This document shows positions 1 to 7,820 of a stretch of 27,938 nt of DNA, one piece after another. Position 1 is the first letter of the stretch, and the number at the start of each line of letters is the position of its first letter. Below the pieces are notes generated by a model. It was not told the DNA's origin, did no database searches, and was given only the letters and a program-made list of their open reading frames with translations. The translations under genes and the position numbers were made by a program. Source of the stretch: Candidatus Zhuqueibacterota bacterium (GTDB taxonomy: Bacteria; Zhuqueibacterota; Zhuqueibacteria; Residuimicrobiales; Krinioviventaceae); the NCBI GenBank assembly GCA_003854995.1, contig RQOI01000155.1:1-27938 (forward strand), in the 5' to 3' direction.

Positions 1-633
1 GCCGGCGGCAGCGCCAAGCAGGGCCGGGATCGACGATTTCAGGCCATACTCCCCTTGCGCGGAAAAATCCTCAACGTGGAAAAAGCGCGCGTCGACAAGA
101 TGCTGGCGAATGAGGAGATCAGGACTATCGTCGCTGCGCTCGGTTGTGGCATTGGTCGAGATGATTTTACGCTGGAGCGCCTGCGCTATGAAAAAATCAT
201 CATCATGACGGACGCCGATGTCGATGGCAGTCACATCCGCACGCTGTTGCTGACCTTTTTCTTTCGCCACATGCGCGAGCTGATCGATAAAGGCCACCTC
301 TATATTGCGCAGCCGCCTCTCTATCGCTACAAAAAAGGATCGCAGGAGATCTATCTGTACGATGAAGAGGATCGGGAAGAATTGCTGAAAAAGCAGGCCA
401 AAGATGACAGGGAGAAAGTCACCCTGCAGCGCTACAAAGGGCTGGGAGAAATGAATCCGGCGCAACTGTGGAAGACCACCATGGATCCTGAAAACAGGAC
501 TTTATTGCAGGTGACAATTGATGAAGCATTTGAAGCGGATTTGATTTTTTCGAAACTCATGGGCGATCAGGTCGAACCGCGGCGGCAGTTCATTGAAGAA
601 AACGCCAAATATGTTCGTAATCTCGATATTTAG
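1..633 (+). CDS. gyrB: DNA gyrase subunit B, C-terminal part (5' end outside window)
   Basis: ATPase subunit of DNA gyrase, which pairs with GyrA to introduce negative supercoils. The frame is open from base 1 (reads AGGSAKQGRDRRFQAILPLRG), so the gene enters from outside the window and only about 210 C-terminal residues are present. Visible parts are the end of the TOPRIM domain, with the Mg-binding TDADVDGSH motif at about 205-231, and the GyrB tail ending in QVEPRRQFIEENAKYVRNLDI-type sequence. The stop lies 21 bp before gyrA, with a GAAAGG-like ribosome site between them, so the two subunits are probably co-transcribed. The TTG at 55 is internal and not a start. ParE is the main alternative; direct linkage to a GyrA with a GyrA-box favours GyrB. 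Confidence 0.96.
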   Translation, partial: AGGSAKQGRDRRFQAILPLRGKILNVEKARVDKMLANEEIRTIVAALGCGIGRDDFTLERLRYEKIIIMTDADVDGSHIRTLLLTFFFRHMRELIDKGHLYIAQPPLYRYKKGSQEIYLYDEEDREELLKKQAKDDREKVTLQRYKGLGEMNPAQLWKTTMDPENRTLLQVTIDEAFEADLIFSKLMGDQVEPRRQFIEENAKYVRNLDI

Positions 634-654
634 ATTCTGAAAGGTTTGCGATAG

Positions 655-3069
655 ATGACCAACGGCAACGGCAAAATCATTCCCGTGCTCATTGAAGAGG
701 AGATGAAAAATTCCTATATCGACTATTCGATGTCGGTGATCGTCGCACGCGCCCTTCCCGACGTGCGAGATGGTCTCAAGCCCGTGCATCGACGCGTTCT
801 TTATGGCATGCTCGATCTGGGATTACGGCCCAATCAGGCCTATAAAAAAAGCGCCAGAATCGTCGGTGAAGTGCTGGGCAAATATCATCCGCATGGCGAC
901 ACGGCTGTCTATGAGACGATGGTTCGTATGGTGCAGGATTTTTCCTTGCGTTACCCGCTGGTCGACGGCCAGGGCAATTTCGGCTCTGTCGATGGCGACT
1001 CGCCCGCGGCCATGCGTTACACAGAGGCTCGTCTGGAGCCGATCGCTGAGGAAGTGCTGCGCGACATTGACAAAGATACGGTCGATTTTGTACCCAACTT
1101 TGACGAGTCGCTCAAGGAACCGTCCGTGCTGCCATCCGTTCTGCCCACGCTGCTGGTGAACGGCGCCTCCGGCATTGCCGTTGGCATGGCGACCAATATC
1201 CCGCCGCATAATCTCGGCGAGGTTGTCGATGCGCTGGTGGCCTTGATCGCACATCCGACGCTCAAAGCAGAATCGCTGCGGAAATATATTTCAGGTCCAG
1301 ATTTTCCCACCGGCGCCATGATCATGGACGAAGAGGGGATTAAAGAGTATTTCGAAACCGGGCGCGGCAAGATCTCGGTGCGCGCGAAGGCTCATTTCGA
1401 GGAGATACGGGGCGGCAGAGAGCGAATTGTCGTGACCGAGATCCCCTATCAGGTCAATAAAGCCGCGCTGCAGGAAAAAGTGGCGGCGCTGGTTCGCGAA
1501 AAAAAGCTGGATGGCATCTCGGAGGTCAGAGATGAATCGGACCGCGAGGGCATGCGCATCATTTTCGAACTCAGAAAAGATGTGTCCGCCGAAAAAATGC
1601 TGAATGAGCTTTATAAACACACCCAAATGGCCACGACTTTTGGCGTCATCATGCTCGCACTGGTCGATGGTCAGCCCAAGATCCTCAGCATGAAAGAAGT
1701 CATGGTCGAGTTCCTCAACTTTCGACATGATGTCGTCCTGCGTCGAACAAAGTTCGAACTCGAAAAAGCGGAAAAACGCGCCCATATTCTGGAAGGCTAT
1801 ATCATCGCTCTGGATAATATTGATCAAGTCATTGCCATCATCAAGAAATCCCGCACCGTCGAGAGCGCTCGCGTCAATCTCATGAAGGCTTTCCGACTTT
1901 CCGAGATCCAGGCGCAGGCCATTCTCGATATGCGACTGCAGCGATTGACCGGACTGGAGCGCAAAAAGATCGAGCAGGAGTACCGTGATCTCATCAGACT
2001 CATCGAACAGTACAAGGCCATCCTCGGCAGCAAAGCGCTGCGTATGCAGGTCGTCAGGCAAGAGCTGCTCGAATTGAAGGAGAAATATGCGGACCCGCGC
2101 CGGACGCAGATCCTGGGCGAAAAGGCCAAGGCCAGCAGCTTGGTGGAGTTGATGCAGGATGAGAACGTCATCATAACCCTGTCACATGGCCTGGTGATCA
2201 AGCGCTCATCACTCGCAGATTATGACAATGAAAAATCTTTTATCAAAGCCGGCGGCAAAGATTTCACCCTTTTTGCATCCGTATCATCCAACAGCCATTT
2301 CCTGCTCTTTTTCACCAATAAAGGAATGTGTCATCCCCTGCGAACAAGCTTTGTCCCGGCTGCCAATGGCGATTCCGACGGCACGCCGCTGCATCGCCTG
2401 ATTGCGCTCAAAGAGGATGAGACGATCATCAATATGATCGCCGTGCCCAAGTTTGATGAGGGTCAATTCATCATGTTTTGCACCCTCGACGGGCAGGTGA
2501 AGAGGATATTGCTGTCCGCTCTGTCCAGACAAAAAGAAAATGGGCTCGAGGTCATGTCGCTCAGGGATTCTGATGAGGTGGTGAGCGCCTTCCTGACGGA
2601 CGGGGATCGTCAGGTCATCATTGCGACGGCGCGCGGCATGGCGATTCGTTTTTCCGAACAGGACGTGCGGGATATGGGATTGTCAGCCGGCGGCGTGCGC
2701 GGCATCACCCTGGTCACGGACGATCGCGTCGTGTCAATGACGCCGTTGATGAAGAAAAAATCGACCATTCTGACCGTCACCAGCCTCGGCTTTGGCAAAA
2801 GGAGCGAGCTGTCGGAATACGGCACGATCAAACGCGGCGGCAAGGGCATCATTACCTACAAGTTGTCGGACAAAGTGGGAGTGCTGGCCGGATTGCTGGA
2901 AGTCGTGGATAAGGATCAAATCCTCTTCCTGACCAAAAAAGGCAAGGTGAAGCGCGTGCGGGCCAAGTCCGTCAAGATCGCGGGTCGCGCCACCCAGGGT
3001 GTGCCACTGGTCGTCATTCCGCCGCGCGATGAGGTGATATCCATTCACCTCAAGCCGCGGGAATCGTAA
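655..3069 (+). CDS. gyrA: DNA gyrase subunit A
   Basis: Breakage-reunion subunit of DNA gyrase, 804 aa. The N-terminal winged-helix/tower domain carries the catalytic tyrosine at residue 122 (context AMRYTEARL), at exactly the E. coli position. The quinolone-determining region reads GKYHPHGDTAVYE, giving Thr83 and Glu87 where E. coli has Ser83 and Asp87. The C-terminal half is the DNA-wrapping beta-pinwheel. A GyrA-box-like IKRGGKG near residue 725 supports gyrase over topoisomerase IV (ParC). The ATG at 655 follows gyrB by 21 bp. The gene ends 11 bp from the convergent patatin gene, with no hairpin terminator between them, so transcripts may overlap. Confidence 0.97.
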   Translation: MTNGNGKIIPVLIEEEMKNSYIDYSMSVIVARALPDVRDGLKPVHRRVLYGMLDLGLRPNQAYKKSARIVGEVLGKYHPHGDTAVYETMVRMVQDFSLRYPLVDGQGNFGSVDGDSPAAMRYTEARLEPIAEEVLRDIDKDTVDFVPNFDESLKEPSVLPSVLPTLLVNGASGIAVGMATNIPPHNLGEVVDALVALIAHPTLKAESLRKYISGPDFPTGAMIMDEEGIKEYFETGRGKISVRAKAHFEEIRGGRERIVVTEIPYQVNKAALQEKVAALVREKKLDGISEVRDESDREGMRIIFELRKDVSAEKMLNELYKHTQMATTFGVIMLALVDGQPKILSMKEVMVEFLNFRHDVVLRRTKFELEKAEKRAHILEGYIIALDNIDQVIAIIKKSRTVESARVNLMKAFRLSEIQAQAILDMRLQRLTGLERKKIEQEYRDLIRLIEQYKAILGSKALRMQVVRQELLELKEKYADPRRTQILGEKAKASSLVELMQDENVIITLSHGLVIKRSSLADYDNEKSFIKAGGKDFTLFASVSSNSHFLLFFTNKGMCHPLRTSFVPAANGDSDGTPLHRLIALKEDETIINMIAVPKFDEGQFIMFCTLDGQVKRILLSALSRQKENGLEVMSLRDSDEVVSAFLTDGDRQVIIATARGMAIRFSEQDVRDMGLSAGGVRGITLVTDDRVVSMTPLMKKKSTILTVTSLGFGKRSELSEYGTIKRGGKGIITYKLSDKVGVLAGLLEVVDKDQILFLTKKGKVKRVRAKSVKIAGRATQGVPLVVIPPRDEVISIHLKPRES

Positions 3070-3080
3070 AGTCAATCGAC

Positions 3081-5720
3081 CTAAAAGTCAAAGCCGGCTG
3101 AGAAATAGAGCTGTCGCTGTCCTCTTGTTGTTTCCCCGTACGCAAAGCTGAATGGCCCGATGGGCGTCCTAATGCCAAGCGCAGCGCCATAGCCGACGAT
3201 GAAATCATCTGTTTTGATTTCTTCCATCTTGGCCCACATGGCGCCCAGATCGACGCGCGTTGAGATATAGGTGTCAAACGACCAAAACTTGGGCAACAGC
3301 ACTCTATAGTCCAAGCTGGTCAGGATCATGTGTTTCCCCCATAGCTGTCCCTCCCGCAGGCCATAAAAAGTCTCCTGACCACCCAGGCGAAACTGCTCCG
3401 AGTACGGTGTGGTGGCGTCAGAGGTTCCCCAAACGAGTTTCGGACAAATAGTGTGACGATGGTTATAGGTCGTCCAGGTCGCCAGTTGATTCATCACCTT
3501 GAAAAACGATGCGTCCGCGCCAAGAACGAGTCCGGATGAAATCTCGTAGAAAAAGATGTGATGTTTGCCGTTTTTCGGAAATGGTGCGTCATCGCGGGTG
3601 TCAATCACCGTTTTCATGCCGAACGTATTGATGCTCAGACTCCCCGTGTCATAACCGGTTCCGGTAACTGCATTGAGCTTGATCTCATCGAAACGCAGAT
3701 GTCCCGAAAGGGTGCCAAAGCGACCTATTTGCTGGCCCAGATCGATGTTGAAGCCGGTGGCATGGCGAATGTATTCCCCGGATGAATTCAAATTCGTATA
3801 GGCGAAATGAGCGGTTTCGAAGCGATGCAGATCAAAGCGGCTCATCAGATAGGTTTTGAAAATTCGATCCGCGCGATAATCGAGCGCGGCTTTGAAATCA
3901 CGGCCGCCGTATTGAAGATGGAATGTCAAATTATTGCCCGTGCCCAGCATGTTTTCGTCAGCGAACTCTGCAAAGACTTTGGCCGTTCGCTCGGAATCGT
4001 AGCGAGCGCCGAGGCGCACAACATGTGACGGTTTCTCGATAAAGTGCAAATTGAGATTGTGATAGATGGATTCGCTTTCAATGCGGAGATTGACCGCGCT
4101 GAAGAGGTCTGTCGCCAGAATATTGCGCATGCCATCCTGAACACGATCGAGTCTGAAAAGCTCTCCCTCTTTGATGTCAAACTCGCGCGCAATGACGAAT
4201 TTTTGTGTCTTGGCCAGACCGGAAAGCCGTATCTCTTTGACCAGACCCTCAAAGATATTAATGTGGGCGGCATGGTCATGCTCATTATAGTTGATTTTAT
4301 CGATCTTGGCCAATGACAGACCGCGACGCCTGTACATTTTTATAATATCCTGCAATGCGCGCGTTGTTTTGTGCGGATTGAGCGGTTTGTCCAGTATGGC
4401 GGAAAAATGCTGCGCCAGAGAATCTTCCGGGAACTGCGAGTTGCCATAAAAGTGAACTGATTTTACGATAGAGTTGAATGTGACATGAATGTCGAGGACG
4501 AGGATATCGGTCTGGACGATTTTCGCCGATATATTTTCGACATCACCGCTGGCATAGATGGAGCGCAACAGACTATCTATTTCAGCTGTCGAGAATTCTT
4601 TGGCATTGAAATTGACATAGGGAGAAAGAGACTGCGCGTCGGCGCCGTGCACGACGATGCGATCAATGTGGAACGACTCTTCGGTTCTATGTTGGTTTTG
4701 CCTGGACTGGATGGCCTTCACGATGAGGGCCATTTGCTGTCTGGTGCGGCGAATGCCTTCATGATATAATGAATCAATTGCCTCGTAATCCGTTGAGACG
4801 ATCTCCAGATCATCAAATGTGATGGTGACGTCAGCAGCGGCAAGCTGGGCCCGGTTATTCTCCTGTTGCATGATGGTGGTGATTTGATCCGCCACCTCCC
4901 AGGGGGTGTTCAAATGCTCTGCGGAGCGCAGTGGAGATGTCGTGTCGACAGCGATGACAATATCGGCCTCTGCAGCCTTTGTCTCTGTCACGGGAATATT
5001 GTTCACCACGCCGCCGTCAATGAGAGCGCAAGAGTCATAGTGGATGGGACTGAAGAGGAGAGGAATGCCGACGGTCGCGCGCATTGCTTGCGCGAGATCT
5101 CCGCTATCGAGGATGATTTTTGCACCCGATTTAATATCCGTGGCAATGATTTTGAGCGGAATGACCAGTTGGTCGAAATTGGAGGCGTGGCAATAAGAGT
5201 TGAGCACAAGTTCGGTGAAGAGCGTGTGTAGCTTTTGCCCAGGACTATAGGCTTCCGGCACGATTGGTTTACAGTGGTCCATCCTGAACTGAAGCAGCGC
5301 CCGGCCGCGCTTTTGTTTTTCACCTAAAAAGAGCGATGACCGTTGTGGCGCATCCGATAGCACGGCGCGCCAATCTATTGTCCTCGCCAGATCGATGATT
5401 TCATCCGCCGAATTGCCGGATGCATAGAGCGCGCCAATGACGCCGCCGATGCTGGTGCCGACGATCAAGTCGATCGGAATATTTTCCTGCTCCAGGACTT
5501 TCAGCACCCCGGCCTGCGCCACACCGCGAACGCCGCCGCCACTCAACGCCAGACCGATTTTAGGACGCGATACCTCTCTATGCGCCAGCAGCTGGTGCGA
5601 GTCGTCTGGCGCTGCAAAATCGAGATGAAACTCCCTGACGACGCTCGCAGGCGCTTCATCGGCGCGAATCGATACCTGCCACAGCAGCAGAGAAGCGAAA
5701 AAGGGGTGGAAATATCGCAT
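3081..5720 (-). CDS. patatin-like phospholipase fused to a POTRA/BamA-type outer-membrane barrel
   Basis: Likely an outer-membrane-anchored lipase of the PlpD (type Vd autotransporter) kind, 879 aa from the chosen start. The N-terminus is signal-peptide-like (MRYFHPFFASLLLW, cleavage near RADEA). The patatin domain, about residues 55-330, has the glycine-rich oxyanion loop SGGGVRG, nucleophile Ser90 in GTSIGG and Asp235 in DGGVVNN, so the Ser-Asp dyad is intact. About 350-560 hold two or three POTRA-like repeats, more than the single POTRA of PlpD. The rest is a BamA/D15 beta-barrel ending in YFSAGFDF, the terminal Phe typical of outer-membrane proteins. An in-frame ATG at 5774 would add 18 residues. 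Neither start has a clear Shine-Dalgarno; 5720 gives the cleaner signal peptide. Divergent from bioY. Confidence 0.9.
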   Translation of the reverse strand: MRYFHPFFASLLLWQVSIRADEAPASVVREFHLDFAAPDDSHQLLAHREVSRPKIGLALSGGGVRGVAQAGVLKVLEQENIPIDLIVGTSIGGVIGALYASGNSADEIIDLARTIDWRAVLSDAPQRSSLFLGEKQKRGRALLQFRMDHCKPIVPEAYSPGQKLHTLFTELVLNSYCHASNFDQLVIPLKIIATDIKSGAKIILDSGDLAQAMRATVGIPLLFSPIHYDSCALIDGGVVNNIPVTETKAAEADIVIAVDTTSPLRSAEHLNTPWEVADQITTIMQQENNRAQLAAADVTITFDDLEIVSTDYEAIDSLYHEGIRRTRQQMALIVKAIQSRQNQHRTEESFHIDRIVVHGADAQSLSPYVNFNAKEFSTAEIDSLLRSIYASGDVENISAKIVQTDILVLDIHVTFNSIVKSVHFYGNSQFPEDSLAQHFSAILDKPLNPHKTTRALQDIIKMYRRRGLSLAKIDKINYNEHDHAAHINIFEGLVKEIRLSGLAKTQKFVIAREFDIKEGELFRLDRVQDGMRNILATDLFSAVNLRIESESIYHNLNLHFIEKPSHVVRLGARYDSERTAKVFAEFADENMLGTGNNLTFHLQYGGRDFKAALDYRADRIFKTYLMSRFDLHRFETAHFAYTNLNSSGEYIRHATGFNIDLGQQIGRFGTLSGHLRFDEIKLNAVTGTGYDTGSLSINTFGMKTVIDTRDDAPFPKNGKHHIFFYEISSGLVLGADASFFKVMNQLATWTTYNHRHTICPKLVWGTSDATTPYSEQFRLGGQETFYGLREGQLWGKHMILTSLDYRVLLPKFWSFDTYISTRVDLGAMWAKMEEIKTDDFIVGYGAALGIRTPIGPFSFAYGETTRGQRQLYFSAGFDF

Positions 5721-5843
5721 GCATTTTCTGAAAAAATGTCTTAATTTGTAATGTTGCACTCTTTTCTTTTGCATAACATGAAAATTACCAAAGGGTCATC
5801 AGAAAAGCAAGGTCAATTCACTCGGCTGAACTCTCAGAGTAAA

Positions 5844-6413
5844 ATGAGCGCGAGAATTCTCGTGCTGTCCGGCCTTTGCACCGCTCTCACCGCTGTCGGC
5901 GCCTTTATCAAGATCCCGTTTTACCCGGTGCCGTTCACCCTGCAGACGCTTTTCACGGCGTTGGCAGCGCTGCTGCTGCCGCCGCGGTGGGCGACATTGA
6001 GTCAGGCGGCCTATTTGTCACTCGGTCTGCTGGGGCTCCCTGTTTTCGCCAATGGCGGTGGTTTGGGTTATGTCATGCAACCGACTTTCGGCTATCTGCT
6101 CCTCCTGCCGGCTTCGGCCTGTGTCATTTCAACGCTCAAGTCACGCACGCGAGATATCTCTTTGATGAAAGTGGTGCTGATTCTTTTGCTGGGTATGCTG
6201 ATGATTTTATGTGGCGGCGCCGTCTGGTTGTATTTTCACATCGCGATCATCTTACGGCAAGAGGTTTCATTTTGGCACGTATTCTACGCCGGAGTGGCCG
6301 TATTCATTCCTTCTATGCTTGTAAAGGCAGCCGTCGCAGCCCTTTTCTGGCAAGAACTGGACAAGCGGCGGCCACATCACACGGCGAAAAGGCCGAATAT
6401 TGAAATTTTTTAA
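5844..6413 (+). CDS. bioY: BioY-family biotin transporter (ECF S component)
   Basis: Integral membrane substrate-binding subunit for biotin uptake, 189 aa with about six hydrophobic segments. Family signatures are ALTAVGAFIKIPFYPVPFTL near the N-terminus and the glycine-rich GGGLGYVMQPTFGYLL around the middle. The start at 5844 (MSARILVLSG) fits the family; an upstream in-frame ATG at 5751 would add 31 polar residues with no match. No bioM/bioN ATPase or permease lies next to it, so it either uses a shared ECF energising module elsewhere or works alone. The 123 bp upstream, shared with the divergent patatin gene, showed no convincing BirA operator by eye. Confidence 0.9.
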   Translation: MSARILVLSGLCTALTAVGAFIKIPFYPVPFTLQTLFTALAALLLPPRWATLSQAAYLSLGLLGLPVFANGGGLGYVMQPTFGYLLLLPASACVISTLKSRTRDISLMKVVLILLLGMLMILCGGAVWLYFHIAIILRQEVSFWHVFYAGVAVFIPSMLVKAAVAALFWQELDKRRPHHTAKRPNIEIF

Positions 6414-6414
6414 T

Positions 6415-6443
6415 TTGCATTTAAAATCAGGAAATAGTATATT
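6415..6443 (+). promoter_or_regulatory. sigma-70-type promoter for the tRNA-Lys genes
   Basis: TTGCAT (6415-6420) and TATATT (6438-6443) are separated by exactly 17 bp. The predicted start is near 6450, a few bases before the first tRNA. The -10 box matches consensus at 5/6 positions and the -35 at 3/6. It begins right after the bioY stop, so the tRNAs need not depend on bioY transcription. Confidence 0.6.
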
Positions 6444-6456
6444 TTAATCTATGTCT

Positions 6457-6530
6457 GAGGGCGTAGCTCAGCTAGGTAGAGCAGCGGCCTTTTAAGCCGT
6501 CGGTCCTGGGTTCGATTCCCGGCGCCCTCA
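6457..6530 (+). tRNA. tRNA-Lys, anticodon UUU
   Basis: Full cloverleaf by eye: acceptor GAGGGCG/CGCCCTC, D arm GCTC/GAGC with the GG pair in the loop, anticodon stem GCGGC/GCCGT with loop CTTTTAA (anticodon TTT), T arm CTGGG/CCCGG with TTCGATT, and discriminator A. The 3' CCA is not encoded (followed by CTCTCG), so it must be added by a CCA-adding enzyme. Length 74 nt. Confidence 0.95.
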
Positions 6531-6560
6531 CTCTCGGCTCAGGCGACACCTTTTTCCCTT

Positions 6561-6633
<73 letters not shown>

Positions 6634-6776
6634 CACGTATGACCATCGATGGGGATTTTGCTTTTTGTCCATCCGATTTCCGCTCTTGCTCGCCCCGTTT
6701 TCGCCGTTTCATTTTTGCCGCGCTAATCTTTCGCATATCTGACCATTGGAGTGTAGGTTAATAGGAAAAGAACACA

Positions 6777-7691
6777 ATGATGGAAGGGATCGACAAGTCG
6801 ATGTTGGTCACAGTAATTTTACCGTCCTATAATCAAAAGCATGTCATTTTCGATGCGCTGGATTCCGTTTTACGACAAAAGACGAATTTTCCGTACGAAG
6901 TGATCGTCGTCGAATCGAGCGGCGATGATACTGCAGAGCTGATTCGCCAGCGCTACTCATCTGTGAAAGTCATTGAATTGAGCGAAAGAGCGTTTCCCGG
7001 CACCGCCCGAAACCATGCCATCCGCGTGGCGAGAGGGGAGTATCTCGCTTTCACCGACACAGATTGTATCGTCAAGGACGACTGGCTGCAGGAACTCGTG
7101 AATTCACATCGCCGCGGTTACAGGGTTGTCGGCGGCAGAGTTCTGAATGGCACCCCCAGGAGCATCGCCGGGACGATCGATTATCTGCTAGAGTTCAGCG
7201 AGTTCATCAAATCTAAAGAGACGACCGACAACACCCACTTTGGCACCTGCAATCTTTCTTTTGCGAAAACTGTCTTTGACGAATATGGCCTCTTCATCGA
7301 TCAAGTGAAAGGGAGTGACAGCCTCTATTGCCGAAGAGTGAAGGAAAAAGGAACTGAGCTGTTCTATCAGCCCAAAGCGGTGATCTGGCATCGAAACCGC
7401 ACCAGTCTCAGGAAAATCATCAAAAATCAACGCGAATTAGGATATGGGGCAGCGATCAATCGGCATAAATATAAACTCAAGGGCGTCGTGTTTGTAAAAT
7501 ATCCACTGCTGCTGCCTTTATTGCCTCTGGTTCGAATCCTAGCCATTGGGCGTCGACTGTATAAGAGCAGCGCCGCCGATTTTATAAAATTCATCCTCTT
7601 GTTGCCGATGATATTTTACATCCTGCTGCGCTATACCGGAGGTTTCATTGAAGGGCGACGCGCTGCACTTGCAAAACAGCGTCCGATATAA
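6777..7691 (+). CDS. family 2 glycosyltransferase (GT-A fold), membrane-associated
   Basis: Transfers a sugar from a nucleotide-sugar donor, probably in surface glycan assembly at the inner membrane; donor and acceptor are unknown. Of 304 aa, the first ~220 are a GT-A domain: the N-terminal VTVILPSYNQ strand, VVESSGDDT, and the metal/donor-binding FTDTDC (Asp94, Asp96). The last ~80 have two hydrophobic stretches, KYPLLLPLLPLVRIL and FIKFILLLPMIFYILL, which likely anchor it. The start at 6777 follows a GGAAAAG ribosome site; ATG 6780 or 6801 would also keep the domain. It stands alone between the tRNAs and a strong terminator, apart from the polysaccharide operon 2 kb downstream. The 143 bp between the tRNA and this gene showed no clear promoter. 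Confidence 0.85.
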   Translation: MMEGIDKSMLVTVILPSYNQKHVIFDALDSVLRQKTNFPYEVIVVESSGDDTAELIRQRYSSVKVIELSERAFPGTARNHAIRVARGEYLAFTDTDCIVKDDWLQELVNSHRRGYRVVGGRVLNGTPRSIAGTIDYLLEFSEFIKSKETTDNTHFGTCNLSFAKTVFDEYGLFIDQVKGSDSLYCRRVKEKGTELFYQPKAVIWHRNRTSLRKIIKNQRELGYGAAINRHKYKLKGVVFVKYPLLLPLLPLVRILAIGRRLYKSSAADFIKFILLLPMIFYILLRYTGGFIEGRRAALAKQRPI

Positions 7692-7696
7692 AAAGA

Positions 7697-7738
7697 AAAA
7701 GCTGAAATTCCGGGCGGGCTTCTGAAATTTCAGCTTTT
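7697..7738. terminator. bidirectional intrinsic terminator between the GT2 gene and nadE
   Basis: Perfect 13-bp stem, AAAAGCTGAAATT (7697-7709) with AATTTCAGCTTTT (7726-7738), and a 16-nt loop. The plus strand ends in TTTT. The minus strand continues into a U-rich run from the A-tract at 7690-7700. It can stop transcripts from both convergent genes. Confidence 0.85.
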
Positions 7739-7760
7739 CATGTTTGGAAGGGTAAAATCA

Positions 7761-7783
7761 GATTAGCCTCGTTGAGGCTGATT
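7761..7783 (-). terminator. second hairpin downstream of nadE
   Basis: GATTAGCCTC (7761-7770) pairs with GAGGCTGATT (7774-7783) over a 3-nt loop, with G-U pairs at two outer positions. On the minus strand it is followed by TGATTTT, so it may be the first terminator met by nadE transcripts, before the stronger hairpin at 7697-7738. Confidence 0.45.
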
Positions 7784-7820
7784 GATTATAAAAAGATAAA
7801 TCGAAAAAGTCAAGTCTTTT

